A stretch of DNA of 64,000 nucleotides, taken from Siphonodentalium dalli. Lineage: Eukaryota > Mollusca > Scaphopoda > Gadilida > Siphonodentaliidae. The translations under genes were made by a program, and so were the position numbers. The notes under the pieces are model-generated. The model worked only from the letters and a program-made list of their open reading frames with translations, did no database searches and had not been told where the DNA came from. Of this stretch, positions 10,440 to 40,218 are shown one piece after another. Numbering within the stretch: position 1 is the stretch's first letter; every line of letters starts with the position of its first letter. Location: assembly GCA_032622095.1 (NCBI GenBank), contig CP136063.1, forward strand, positions 275,211,426-275,275,425, written 5' to 3'.

Positions 10440-11915
10440 ATGATTTTGGCGGGGAAGTTGTGATAATTCCAGAGTATATTTATTACGAGGTTTACCGTTG
10501 CTAAAATATATATTGCCCAAGCTGTCATTTGTATTAGCTCTATTGCAGGCAAGCAGGATATATATTGCCCAAGCTGTCATTTGTATTAGCTCTATTGCAG
10601 GCAAGCAGGATACCGCATGTTATCCATTATCCATTGTTAGCGAATATTAACCCTTTCTATACTGCACACTAAATCGCGTTGGGTAAACTTTTACCCAACA
10701 CAATGGTGCATATAGCACCACGCGACCCAACACAATGATGCATATAGCACCACGCGACCTAACACAATGATGCATATAGCACCACGCGACCTAACACAAT
10801 GGTGCATATAGCACCACGCGACCCAACACAATTGTGCATATAGCACCACGCGACCCAACACAATGGTGCATATAGCACCACACGACCCAATACAATGGCG
10901 CATATAGCATCACACGACCCAATACAATGGCGCATATAGCATCACACGACCCAACACAATGGCGCATATAGCATCACACGACCCAATACAATGGTGCATA
11001 TAGCACCACACGACCCAACACAATGGTGCATATAGCACCACGCAACCCAACACAATGGCGCATATAGCATCACACGACCCAATACAATGGTGCATATAGC
11101 ACCACACGACCCAACACAATGGTGCATATAGCACCACGCAACCCAACACAATGGTGCATATAGCACCTCGCACCTCAATGATTTTGGCGGGGAAGTTGTG
11201 ATAATTCCAGAGTATATTTATTACGAGGTTTACCGTTGCTAAAATATATATTGCCCAAGCTGTCATTTGTATTAGCTCTATTGCAGGCAAGCAGGATATA
11301 TATTGCCCAAGCTGTCATTTGTATTAGCTCTATTGCAGGCAAGCAGGATACCGCATGTTATCCATTATCCATTGTTAGCGAATATTAACCCTTTCTATAC
11401 TGCACACTAAATCGCGTTGGGTAAACTTTTACCCAACACAATGGTGCATATAGCACCACGCGACCCAACACAATGATGCATATAGCACCACGCGACCTAA
11501 CACAATGATGCATATAGCACCACGCGACCTAACACAATGGTGCATATAGCACCACGCGACCCAACACAATTGTGCATATAGCACCACGCGACCCAACACA
11601 ATGGTGCATATAGCACCACACGACCCAATACAATGGCGCATATAGCATCACACGACCCAATACAATGGCGCATATAGCATCACACGACCCAACACAATGG
11701 CGCATATAGCATCACACGACCCAATACAATGGTGCATATAGCACCACACGACCCAACACAATGGTGCATATAGCACCACGCAACCCAACACAATGGTGCA
11801 TATAGCACCTCGCGACCCAACACAATGGTGCATATAGCACCACGCGACCTAACACAATGGTGCATATAGCACCACGCGTTCTAACACAATGATGCATATA
11901 GCACCACGCGACCCA
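10440..11915 (+). repeat. 738-bp direct tandem duplication
   Basis: TGATTTTGGCGGGGAAGTTG occurs at 10441 and again at 11179, a shift of 738 bp. From there the two copies read essentially identically for at least 480 bp, including an internal ~50-bp duplication (ATATATTGCCCAAGCTGTC unit, twice in each copy), the TTAA transposon end and the first 32-bp satellite units. The near-identity means either a very recent duplication or an assembly artefact. Confidence 0.9.
10689..11171 (+). repeat. 32-bp satellite array, block 1 (~15 units)
   Basis: The unit is ACCCAACACAATGGTGCATA followed by TAGCACCACGCG, exactly 32 bp. Variants include CCTAACA, ATGATGC, GGCGC and CACACG. Each unit carries a short stem GGTGC-ATATA-GCACC. 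Units adjoin with no unique spacers. Long minus-strand open frames here are repeat by-products. Confidence 0.95.
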
Positions 11916-12491
11916 ACACAATGGTGCATATAGCACCACGCGACCTAACACAATGGTGCATATAGCACCACGCGTTCTAACACAATGATGCATATAGCAC
12001 CACGCGACCCAACACAATGGTGCATATAGCACCACGCGACGCAACACAATGGTGCATATAGCACCACGCAACCTAACATAATGATGCATATAGCACCACG
12101 CGACCTAACACAATGGTGCATATAGCACCACACGACCCAACACAATGGTGCATATAGCACCACACGACCCAACACAATGGTGCAAATAGCACCACGCGAC
12201 CTAACACAATGATGCATATAGCACCACGCGACCTAACACAATGGTGCATATAGCACCGCGCGACCTAACACAATGGTGCATATAGCACCACGCGACCTAA
12301 CACAATGGTGCATATAGCACCACGCGACCCAACACAATGATGCATATAGCACCACGCGACCTAACACAATGATGCATATAGCACCACGCGACCTAACACA
12401 ATGGTGCATATAGCACCACGCGACCTAACACAATGGTGCATATAGCACCACGCTACCTAACACAATGGTGCATATAGCACCACGCGAACTG
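11427..12491 (+). repeat. 32-bp satellite array, block 2 (~33 units)
   Basis: Same unit as block 1. The first ~480 bp repeat block 1 through the 738-bp duplication, then further units follow, with variants such as CGCGTTCTAACAC appearing twice 96 bp apart. This suggests local higher-order copying. Confidence 0.95.
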
Positions 12492-13299
12492 TGTAAACTT
12501 TACCCAATGTTGGGCAATGTTTTTACTCGACATATGATAACAATTTATCCAATATCGATTTTCCCTTCTGCGTGGGCGATTTTTTGTACCCGAGCATTTG
12601 GGTGAATAATTACTTAATTAGTTGGTCAGATAAATTTCCCACATATCTTCTGAGCTAATAATAAGCGCTCTTCGTTGATCATCTGTGTTAAAATAATTTA
12701 TTCCCCCCCCTTTTTTTGTTTAAGTCATCTGAGAAGATAAAAGGCTAAAGATCCGATTATATTCCCATGGTCAGGTGACCCTGTGTACCAATTTTCCTAC
12801 AAAAACCTACAAAATATCGCCCAACGCATAATGGAAATTAATATTGGGTAAATTGTTACCCTGCATTGAGTAAAATCATTGCCCAACATTGTATTGGGTA
12901 AAATCTTACCCAACGCGATTTAGAGTGCATAAAGCCTCGTTAATGAGCAGTTCACATAGGACATGTTCAGATAATAAGTTCAACAAACGACAGCAGGTCG
13001 TTTATTGAATTTATTGTCTGAACATTTCCCACCAATGAATATGAATCATTGTCCACTTGTATTATGTGTTTCTGCCTGCCGTCTGCTTTTATTACCTGAA
13101 CACCCATCCAATAATAGACCATTCCCATGTATATACTTTTATAACTGGGTGGGATAATCCAGTTAGTATAGAGGGGTTAACATTACATTGAAGCCACTAT
13201 TTTCCTAACTGATGTGTTCTTACATTGTGTGATATCCGGCCATATAAATTATGCCAATGTCGATACCTCATGTTTGTTACAGGCAATTCTTTAAGGATT

Positions 13300-13815
13300 G
13301 GCCATTTATAAATGTACAATCCGAACCTAAATGTTCATTAATATATGGTCAATCCGACCACGAGTGGCACGCGAGCTTGGGATTGTCCATTTAGAAAGAA
13401 CCATTAACGCTAATCATTTAATATAATTTGTATTAACTAAATACCGGAGATATTTGAAGAAGTGTTTTTGACGAAATAACGGAAATATTTGAAGAAGTGT
13501 TTTAAAGAGCATATGATATGCTACTTATAATCGGAAATATTTGAAAAAACCCCACCCACCCAATACAACAATTTGACTTATATTTCACCAGAGTTGATCT
13601 ATTGTGGTATTGCAATTTCTCATACAAATCGCCGCTATTTAGTAAAGGTACATTCTTTATAGAGTTATTACCCTTCAAATTAAATATGAAGCTAACATGC
13701 AGGATTATCTATATATGTCGTGATTTAGTGGACAATCCCAAGCTCGCGTGCCACGCATTAATTAATGAAAATTTAGGTACCGATTGTCCATTTATTAATG
13801 GACAATCTAATGCGC
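13300..13815. mobile_element. Foldback element around 13.55 kb
   Basis: GTGGCACGCGAGCTTGGGAT (about 13363) is repeated inverted as ATCCCAAGCTCGCGTGCCAC (about 13735). Outer GGATTGG.CCATTTATAAAT and ATTTATTAATGGACAATC sequences extend the arms. The loop holds a duplicated GAAATATTTGAAGAAGTGTT motif (13446-13505), which recurs inverted at about 54351-54425. Confidence 0.7.
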
Positions 13816-14358
13816 ATTAGGTGGTTTGTTAGCTACCGTACACGTTTGTGGCCTCAACAGTTTTACCAGGGAAAGGCATACTATATAAACAATTAACTCA
13901 GAAATGACATAATATTATTTAATTAATTTAGTTACTCGTCATATGCTCCTCTCATAAAATCAAAAACATATTTCATAAAAATCAATAACTATATAACAAA
14001 TTCGCACACGTACTCCCACACTAGCAAGCTCTATCATGCACCATCCGACCACATACACGCCACCTGTCATCCACGCATGCGCACAAACACAAATATATGC
14101 TCAACCTGAGATCCAGGGTGCCCCCAAGGAACACGTCTCTCATAACAAAATGATAATTAAAATGTACATACATTTATAGATATATTCTGTGAACATTTGG
14201 ATTTACGATATGATAGACACTAAACGAGACAATAAGTTACGAACTTACGAATTTGAGGCAGATACGGAGACTAGAGTGCCTACAATGCATATGGCGTTAA
14301 GTCGCACCAGCAAATAGATACAAAACATATCAATGTCACACGAACTTCATGTTTATAT

Positions 14359-14568
14359 ACAACAAATAACGCAACTCTCTTATTGAAAATTTTCGGCCAC
14401 ATGGCCTTCTTCGACCAAAACAAGTTATACAGTTACAATCAATATTACTGTTGAACGGAATTGTTTGGAGCAGCATTAATGTTGATTGTACCTCCATAAC
14501 TTGTTTTGATAGAAGAAGGCCATGTGGCCGAAAATTTCCAATAACAATGTTGCGTAGTTATTTGTTAT
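14359..14568. repeat. Foldback palindrome, ~210 bp
   Basis: Arms ACAAATAACGCAAC...TTTTCGGCCACATGGCCTTC and GAAGGCCATGTGGCCGAAAA...GTTGCGTAGTTATTTGT. The inner arms AACAAGTTAT...TACAATCAATATTA are also mirrored around the apex near 14461. Confidence 0.85.
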
Positions 14569-15440
14569 ATCACCGTGAAGTCCATCTGGGCTGGACAATC
14601 TATTTCATGTTTATAGACAATTGCCTACCTTTTCATGAATATTTAGGATGTACTTCAAACGGGGGAAATATTTTGTGTCCGTCGGCTGAGTTTAATCGAT
14701 ATGGTCTCGAATTTTCAGACCCACGTGAGACATATATCCAAGTTAAGCAAAGATAGTGCCAAATGTGTGAATAAAAGTGGGCGAAAATTTGGAACATTTC
14801 AATTGGCCGCCCTATACAGGTTAATAATATGTCCGTCTGATTTACACATATAATGAAGGGTGTTCTAAAATGAATATGAATTAGAAACACAATAAGTATA
14901 AGCCAAATGATAGCAATCTATAAAATTAAACAAAGTGTGTGTCTTAATGCGACCATGCCATAATGAGAACAAAATCGGTTACGCTTTTTAGCATGTGTGT
15001 TTTGACCAGTTTCACTGATTATTAGTGCTTCGACACGTGTATGCGGCGGGACTTGCGTTTCTCATTAACATGTCCTTCACAATTGCTACAAGTAATTAAG
15101 CTTTGTCCATATATTGCGAAATTGTAAGAAAGTCATTATACCCAAGTTACGACTAGGGTTGGATAACGTGAATTGAATTATTTGCGAGCAACTTGTACTT
15201 GAAACTAAACATCATTTCCATATCACAATGAACACCACTGGCTTCAATTTTGAAAATTGGGCGCCCAGAATACAAAGCCTTTTATAAATAGCAAGATGTA
15301 AACAAATCTACAAATTTCTTCTTATCTAGAGAAAACATGGTTTCGAAAATGATATCCGTCTAAATTTATCCAATGCATGGTTACAACCTATCCGCCATTT
15401 CACACGTGACCGGGTCCGTTCAAGTGTTCGTCCTCCGTCT
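14569..15440. other. Intergenic sequence downstream of TFAP2
   Basis: No gene or repeat recognised. It separates the foldback at 14.5 kb from the TFAP2 polyadenylation signal. Confidence 0.4.
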
Positions 15441-15446
15441 TTTATT
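15441..15446 (-). terminator. TFAP2 polyadenylation signal AATAAA
   Basis: TTTATT on the plus strand reads AATAAA on the minus strand, 160 bp past the TGA stop. It is the first canonical hexamer downstream and implies a short 3' UTR. No cleavage site can be proven from sequence. Confidence 0.55.
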
Positions 15447-15605
15447 GAGCACTTAGTATAAAGCACATTGCGTGCAACACCGTGTAAGAACGTCTGAACA
15501 CCACAAGCCCAACCATCAACAGCCATGTTTGATATGCACTTCCGGCAGTTCAGCGGCAACATGCCGGGCACCCCTCTGTGCGTCACATGCACCACGTGAC
15601 TGTTA

Positions 15606-33992
<18,387 letters not shown>

Positions 33993-34329
33993 AACGCACA
34001 AGAGTCTATTATTTCAATCGAAACAGTCCGATCAGAAGTGAATTAGGTCTTTTAGCGCCTATTATGGCATTCCGTAAAGAAATTTGTAGCAGTCACAACG
34101 TGAAAATTACAATCCGCCGAAGTTTGTTTTGAAAAAGTCACAATTTCAACATAGATCAACTGAACTCAGCTGGGTGCATGTAGTTAATTTTTCCAAGCCC
34201 AAGGCAAAATATGGCTTCGAGCAACGTTGAAGAAATGCTTATAGCTGTCCCAGGACATGAGGTGTGCTTATGTTAAGCAAAATTGACACCTTCGACAAAA
34301 GACTACTCGTACTACCTTCGCGAGCCCGA

Positions 34330-34430
34330 CTTGACGCTGATTGGCTAGCAGCGCTTACTTGGCAGAAGTCACGCCTTCGTGTTTCTCACCCCGCCTTCTC
34401 ACATTGAGGCGAGACGATTTTATTTACGCC
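34330..34430 (-). promoter_or_regulatory. Candidate TFAP2 proximal promoter
   Basis: On the minus strand, reading toward the gene: TAAATAAAATCG (about 34420), a GC box AAGGCGGGGTGAG (about 34395), then GCTAGCCAATCAGCG with a CCAAT box (about 34345). These lie about 350-430 bp upstream of the start codon in a locally GC-rich stretch. The arrangement is plausible for a proximal promoter; the transcription start is not determinable. Confidence 0.4.
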
Positions 34431-34449
34431 TGTGATGAGAAATCGGATT

Positions 34450-35595
34450 ATCGGAGTGCTATTTTTACTTCCCATTTGCCTAAAAGCTTTTAGCACTGTC
34501 GGACGAGTCGTGTTTATAATCCTTTTACTCTCTTCTTTTCATTTCCCTCGTTTCGGAGTTGGTTTGACAGTCTATAGATGATAATTAGAGTGTTATCTAC
34601 CCAAGACTGTAGACTACACTATGGTTGCAAATATAATGTCGCATTCACCAAGCGCATTACGGCGGATTTTAGTATGAACGATAATGTGCTATATCCGTCA
34701 CTGAAAATACTCAAAATGGAGACATGTTTATTCTTAAGTACTCTGTTTGACGGGCATTCGTTCCTGTTTAATTGTTCCATACTGGGGAAGAAATACTTCG
34801 ATGTCTTCTTGCATTTTTATAATAATTAAAACATTATTAAGGTCCGAGAACATAGGAAAAGCACATGTATATACGTTATAGTAGATTTTATATAGGATGT
34901 TCGCAATTTAACAAACATAATTCAAATTCCAAATTGCGAAGCAACAACGAAACTTTTGGAAGTATTTATGTAAACCGCGTCGAAACCAGACTTTGATCAC
35001 ATTCTTGACTGACTGAGTTTTTTTTATATGCACAGGGTTCAGATTAGCATTTATAACTAAATATATATTAAAACATATTATTGGAATATCAAATTGGGAA
35101 AGCGGTAAATCTGCTGTAATATGTAGACGTATGGCACCAACTTGTAAATATTGCAGCTAAAAATTGGTACCATTTGTCGTTCTCGTCGTGATTTTACTAT
35201 GTGGAAAACACATACATCCATATGACATGTAATAATAGTATTGTCGACGAATATATATATATAGTTTGTTGATAAAGTTTATATATATACAGAATTCCCA
35301 ACTCGTCCAATACTTCTAAAGAAACCACGTGTATATAACCCGACAAAATCATTGTTATGCATATAGACGCTTTCAGTTCCCGTTCAACGGTACGATGGAC
35401 GCTCTTTATAGTTACCATATCAGGAGACACTTAACAATGAACGCTCTTCATATTGTTTCCGTTATTTTTGACAAAGCCCATCACAATTGCATATATCATA
35501 GAAACACGAACCCCAAACACATTTAGTTCGTGTATTTATCAGCTTATTTTGTTTCCCAATTTCAGACAGAAAGCGTTATTAGAGTAATTACAGGT
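34450..35595. other. Unassigned TFAP2 upstream sequence
   Basis: No exon or transposon recognised. Regulatory content is possible but unsupported. Confidence 0.4.
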
Positions 35596-35599
35596 TTAA

Positions 35600-35928
35600 C
35601 TCTTTCTTTATTTTAAACATATTTTATTTATAATTTATGTGAAATTGGGATTGGGGCACCAGTTATATAACAACTCAGATCTATCATCTCCCAAAACCCG
35701 TTCTTTATACTAAATACTCATTGACGGGTAGTTCTTTTATGATTTTTTTCAGATAATAAGTTTAACAACTGCCTTTGCTGAAATTATTATCTGAACATTT
35801 CCACAAATCAATGATTCTTCGGCTGTTCTATAACTAGTCGTCTACTCATTTTTTCTGAATACCCCTCCAGAGGAATAGACTCGTATAATGCTATATTCTG
35901 AATGGGAGAATCAATTTTGTAAAGAAGG
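35600..35928 (+). mobile_element. TTAA MITE, diverged
   Basis: TTAA at 35596-35599 and 35929-35932. Interior TACTAAATACTCATTGACGG, TTCAGATAATAAGTTTAAC, TTATTATCTGAACATTTCC and CTGAATACCCCTCCAGAGG match the CCCTTTCTATACT family. The left end may be a second insertion or an extension. Confidence 0.65.
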
Positions 35929-35932
35929 TTAA

Positions 35933-36613
35933 CAAGAGGCTTGAAGAAGCTTCAAACCTACATAATTTGTTTGGAAACGCGGATATGACGTATAACCCAC
36001 TGAAAAGAATGTGCATGTAATTGAGTGGATGGTTTTCATTCCGGCATACTCTTTTAATCTTCTCGCTCATCAAGATTAGCCAGATTCTTCCACTCGAGAG
36101 AGCCATGCGCTATTGGACAGACAGTAGGATTATGTCGCAACTGTGCACTTTTTTTCAATTCGGGAAGTTTGATGCGGAGGACCCATGTAGGGTCATTGTT
36201 ACCGGGATCATCATCTCAGTCTGTCCTCACTGTTTTCTACTATATACAAACTGCGTAATATTGCCTAATGGTTAGATTGCGAAGCATCAGTTTGCCGATT
36301 GAGTAATGCATGGATACGTTGAGAAGTAGCTATATAGATTTAGGTTTTAGTTGCAAATGACCTTTGGTTTGATTTGTTTATTATATAGGTATCATGCTGC
36401 GTATTAGCGCGGAACAAGAACATTAGTAAACAATGATGATGATAACATATATACATATGTACATGTCAAATCCACCCACTTACAACGTATAAGATTAAAA
36501 TAACTATGTGGAATTTTATTAAACTGTAGTTATTTGTATCTATTCGCTACAATATTATGAAGTGAAACTTCACTGTTATTTGTACATTGAAATGTAATAT
36601 ATAAAATTGGGTC
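35933..36613. other. Unassigned intergenic sequence
   Basis: Nothing recognised. Overlapping open frames near 35.9-36.3 kb on both strands show no family resemblance. Confidence 0.4.
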
Positions 36614-36883
36614 ATGCATACAAGCCTTGAAATAGGGTGTCTGTCATATGGAGAATGAGGTCCCCATAGGGTGAATTTAGTGACGTTACCCCGCATAGCG
36701 GGCTAGCATCACCAAATTCACCCTCTGGGGACCTCATTCTGCATACACTTCAGCAGAATGAGGTTCACAGAGGGTGAATTTGGTGATGCTAGCCCGCTAT
36801 GCGGGGTAGCATCACTAAATTCACCCTCTGTGGACCTCATTCTGCAAATGACAGACACACTATTTCAAGGCTTGCATGCATAA
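36614..36883. mobile_element. Foldback element with two inner hairpins, ~270 bp
   Basis: Outer arms AAGCCTTGAAATAGGGTGTC / GACACACTATTTCAAGGCTT enclose two roughly 90-bp near-palindromes. Each has arms GAATGAGGT...GGGTGAATTT and AAATTCACCC...ACCTCATTC around a CCCGCATAGCGGG or CCCGCTATGCGGG core. They are separated by TGCATACACTTCAGCA. The whole is a nested, near-symmetrical structure. Confidence 0.85.
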
Positions 36884-37041
36884 TGATATAGTCATAATTA
36901 TTCTGTGAAATTTCGAGGGGGCTTATTTGTCAAGATTAGAAAATTCCCAAATCCTTCGGTATCCATAAAATATATAACGCATCTTTCACATGGTGTAATT
37001 TTGTCTTGTAATTATTTTCAGGCGTTTTGGCATAGAACACA

Positions 37042-37178
37042 ATTATAAAATAGTTAAAGAATACAAGAACAAATTATTAAAATTGTAAAAAATTGTTAGG
37101 CCAATGCATTCTCTTATATATGCGAGGCGACATATGATCGACTCGCATATATAAGAGAATGCATTGGCACAGGGTAAA
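37042..37178 (+). repeat. Half of a double-hairpin element
   Basis: The sequence AATTGTAAAAAATTGTTAGG followed by one complete hairpin (about 37102-37167) and CACAGGGTAAAA matches the right half of the double-hairpin MITEs. The left hairpin and terminal repeats are missing. Confidence 0.75.
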
Positions 37179-37345
37179 ATAAATGTTCGCGATGTCCGTG
37201 CGTTATGGTGAATGCTAATTCTCAGTCACATTATTCATAATGACTCGATCATCACTGGTGTGTGTTCACAATTATTCGACCACGATTGGGTGTATACGTA
37301 TACTGGAGCCTCAGGCACCATACTCGAATGACAAACATTATCATC

Positions 37346-37460
37346 GGATAAGCATATATTACTTATTGCCGAATGCCATACATGGTCAGAAGTCAGAGCA
37401 ACAATACACATAATATACTGACACAACGAGGCCAACTTTATGTCAACCCTTTCTCTATAC
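37346..37460 (+). repeat. Copy 1 of a ~115-bp repeat
   Basis: TCGGATAAGCATATATTACT...GAAGTCAGAGCAACAATACA...ACGAGGCCAACTTTATGTCA recurs at about 39313-39435 with small changes. Both copies run into CCCTTTCT, a TTAA-element end. Confidence 0.75.
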
Positions 37461-37713
37461 AAAATAATCATAGACGAGTAGTTCCTTTTATAAGAAATGT
37501 TCAGATAATAAGTTTAACAAAACGACCATATATAAGTTGTTTGTTGAACTTATGATCTGAACATCTCGAATATGATTAATTATTCTGCATAGTATATTAT
37601 CGTCTGGCTGACGTCTGCTCATATATCCCTTAATATCACTCCAATTGAATAATAGACTGTTCTAATGTATATTCTTATAACTGGATGGGAGAATCCATTT
37701 AGTATAGAAATGG
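37447..37713 (+). mobile_element. TTAA-family MITE, CCCTTTCTCTATAC end
   Basis: Flanked on the left by TCAA (a mutated TTAA). The interior has the hairpin TTCAGATAATAAGTTTAAC / TGTTGAACTTATGATCTGAA (37500-37561) and ends GGGAGAATCCATTTAGTATAG. Confidence 0.75.
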
Positions 37714-38066
37714 ATTTGACAATGATGCATATTTGCAGTATGAATTATGCATGCGCTGAATAATTGACAGCACACACTAAGGGTACGTTCACACACTCGC
37801 ACATTGCCTCATTTTTTGGCAGACATTTCGATTATATATCTTTAACCCTTCCATGACTCGAACTTCCTGAATTTTGCTGAAATCACAATGATATCAAGTG
37901 AGTGCTGGTAGTGTGGCGCAGTTCTCTCTGTAAATTCTCAATACAGCTCATATCAGAAATGCATCGATGAGTCACCGAAATTTCATGCAATACGCGCTGT
38001 TTCTAGTCATTCCTATTCGGGGAAATCAAAATAGTTTGTTGAAGATACCCTGTCCGATATGACAGT

Positions 38067-38205
38067 TTAACCCTTCCATGACGTGACTGGAGATTCCAGA
38101 AAGTTTGCGCGAAACCCCTGTGTCAATGCATTATCTATATAATGTGAGTCTCCCAAAGTGAGCCTCGCATATCTAAGAGAATACATTGGCCTAACAGTAT
38201 AAGCA
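38067..38205 (+). mobile_element. Truncated CCCTTCCATGAC element
   Basis: TTTAACCCTTCCATGACGTG is followed by a diverged copy of the recurrent hairpin (CAATGCATTATCTATATAAT...AAGAGAATACATTGGCCTAAC). The right half is absent. Another left-end fragment lies at about 37850. Confidence 0.6.
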
Positions 38206-38571
38206 AAATGACTACTATATAATGTCTGTACATAAGTGATCAAACCGGGGAATATATAAATCTAGAGAAATAAGCGTAAACAGCGTTCATTTAAGATGCA
38301 TGGTCCATCAAACACACATCCGAAAAATTTGTGATAGACGCAAGATGCCATTTGAGTGAGTCGATAGAATTGACAAGACACATTGATCGTATCTGTCCCC
38401 CTGCTTGATGACACAGGGAGTGATACCGACTGATACGTCACAAGATAAGGTAGGATCGTGATTTTATTTATAACTGCCAATGTGACATAAACCGCATCCT
38501 GTGTTGGACGCCGTCTAACGTTTGAAGCGGCTATGATGACTGCGCCTATAACGTTTGGCCGTTCCAATATA

Positions 38572-39050
38572 TGTGACCCGCCATATCAAATCCAGTCGTA
38601 ATATCTCGCGGTAATCAATTATAGATTTTTTTTACTCTGTGCCAATGCATTCTCTTATATATGCGAGTCGACCATAGGTCGCCTCGCATATATAAGAGAA
38701 TGCATTGGCCTAACAATTTTTTATCATGTTTTTTAAATAAATATTTCTTACAATTTTTAGGACATAAAATAAAAAAAACATCGATTAACCTGCAGGGAGC
38801 TCCACACATATATAGAAGCACATAGAAGAATGTCGTCTGTTCATGTTTGTCTGGGGCTCTGTATGGGTGAAATTATAAAATTGTTAAAGAATACAAGAAC
38901 AAATTATTAAAATTGTAAAAAATTGTTAGGCCAATGCATTCTCTTATATATGCGAGGCGACCTATGGTCGACTCGCATATCTAAGAGAATGCATTGGCAC
39001 AGGGTAAAACAAATCCCGACTTACGACTGGATTTGATATGGCGGGTCACA
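38572..39050 (+). mobile_element. TA-flanked double-hairpin MITE, copy 2
   Basis: Ends TGTGACCCGCCATATC / GATATGGCGGGTCACA, flanked by TA on both sides. Hairpins at about 38643-38709 and 38932-38998 in opposite orientation; the body is the same as at 17413-17874 but in reverse orientation. Confidence 0.85.
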
Positions 39051-39089
39051 TATGTCATCTGTGCCATGTCAATCGATCGTAGAAAATAG

Positions 39090-39750
39090 TTCTGGAATAT
39101 GTATTATGGCGTTGTATTGATGTGGTCATATTTGGTACCCCCCCCCCCCCCCCCCCCATTGGATATCTGAACACGGAATACATATTTAACCCTTACAATA
39201 CCAAAGCATCTCATAATAACAGACCAATGATCTGGAACAATCACAACCGACAACCTGTGAAAATACTTTAGGTAGAATCAAAGAAAAAAACGTGCTTTCA
39301 CAACTGAACTCGTCGGATAAGCATATACTACTTATTGCCGAATGCCATATATAGTTAGAAGTCAGAGCAACAATACACATATAATATATACTGACACCAC
39401 GAGGCCAACTTTTATGTCAACCCTTTCTATACTAAATAAACATACACTCGCAAATGTGCCAGGAATTATGGTATAAGCATTTCGGTATAGAAAGCTACAA
39501 TATGCCAGAAATCGAATGCAAAATGCTTATAAAATGCATCTGTACCACAGCTAACTACATGAGAAGTAAAAACTATGTAGCTACACTAGTAGCCATGCTA
39601 TCAAATTTCGCCTGTAAATAGCATGCAATTATCTCGAAAAAAATCAATTATACAGGTAATTTAAGGTAATGTGCTGGGATATGTATATGGCGTTATATAG
39701 CTGCGGTCATATTTGCGACTCCCCCATTGGATATCTGGAACACTGAATAC
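39090..39750 (+). repeat. Composite repeat block with direct repeats
   Basis: GTCATATTTG...CCATTGGATATCTG...AATACA occurs at about 39124-39180 and 39707-39751. Between them is a poly-C run of 20 (39138-39157), copy 2 of the 115-bp repeat and a segment (about 39470-39640) that recurs in reverse complement near 47280-47615. This may be one unclassified transposon with subterminal repeats. Confidence 0.45.
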
Positions 39751-39758
39751 AGCTTTAA

Positions 39759-40214
39759 CCCTTTACCCAACAAAACGGCCCAAAACGCCCAAATAAAGCT
39801 TCAACAGCCTAAAATATCTTCGGTCTGTCTCAATAACACCATACAAATATGGATATCATTGGAACCGGTTCTTTGGCCACATTGTGATGGTTACAGTTAT
39901 GCCCTGTGCCAATGCATTCTCTTATATATGCGAGTCGACCATAGGTCGCCTCGCATATATAAGAGAATGCATTGGCCTAAAAAAAAAACTTTTTAACACT
40001 TTTTACCATTTTTTCTTACATTCTTTAACAATTTTATAATTTTTTCTTAAATTTTTTAACAATTTTTATAATTATTTTCTACATTCTTTGACAATTTTAT
40101 CCTTTTTAATATGTGTTAAGCCAATGCATTCTCTTATATATGCGAGGCGACCTATGGTCGACTCGCATATATAAGAGAATACATTGGCACAGGACCATTC
40201 TGTTGGGTAAAGGG
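39759..40214 (+). mobile_element. piggyBac-like MITE, CCCTTTACCCAACA, copy 2
   Basis: TTAA 39755-39758 and 40215-40218. Ends CCCTTTACCCAACA / TGTTGGGTAAAGGG. The same unique body as at 1971, then two hairpins in opposite orientation (about 39909-39975 and 40121-40187) around a T-rich spacer. A CCCTTTCTATATT end starts right after the shared right TTAA. Confidence 0.85.
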
Positions 40215-40218
40215 TTAA

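Larger units (their letters stand above)
10651..13176. mobile_element. Expanded TTAA element, CCCTTTCTATACT ends
   Basis: TTAA (10647-10650) precedes CCCTTTCTATACT and TTAA (13177-13180) follows AGTTAGTATAGAGGGG. The right part (about 12955-13176) has the family hairpin GTTCAGATAATAAGTTCAAC / TTATTGTCTGAAC and the tail CATTCC...GGATAATCCAG. Related short copies (~250 bp) lie at 20391, 23418, 25151, 35600, 37447 and 42618. Here the element is ten times the usual length because a 32-bp satellite, bounded by an inverted ACTAAATCGCGTTGGGTAA repeat (10669 and about 12900), expanded inside it. The left end is present twice (10651 and 11389) through the 738-bp duplication. Confidence 0.7.

Noticed and set aside
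10910-12217. Minus-strand open frames of up to 126 codons with repeated MHHCVGSRGAIC-type peptides
   Set aside because: They simply read the 32-bp satellite through its three frames; no start, splice or codon signal supports a protein.
10689-12491. CRISPR-like array of 32-bp repeats
   Set aside because: The units adjoin directly with no unique spacers, and the sequence is from an animal nuclear genome. It is a satellite.
15280-15300. Alternative TFAP2 polyadenylation signal
   Set aside because: Only a weak variant sequence; the canonical AATAAA at 15441-15446 is closer to the stop.
36021-36275. Upstream exon of TFAP2 or a neighbouring gene
   Set aside because: Frames on both strands overlap here and neither resembles AP-2 or another known family.
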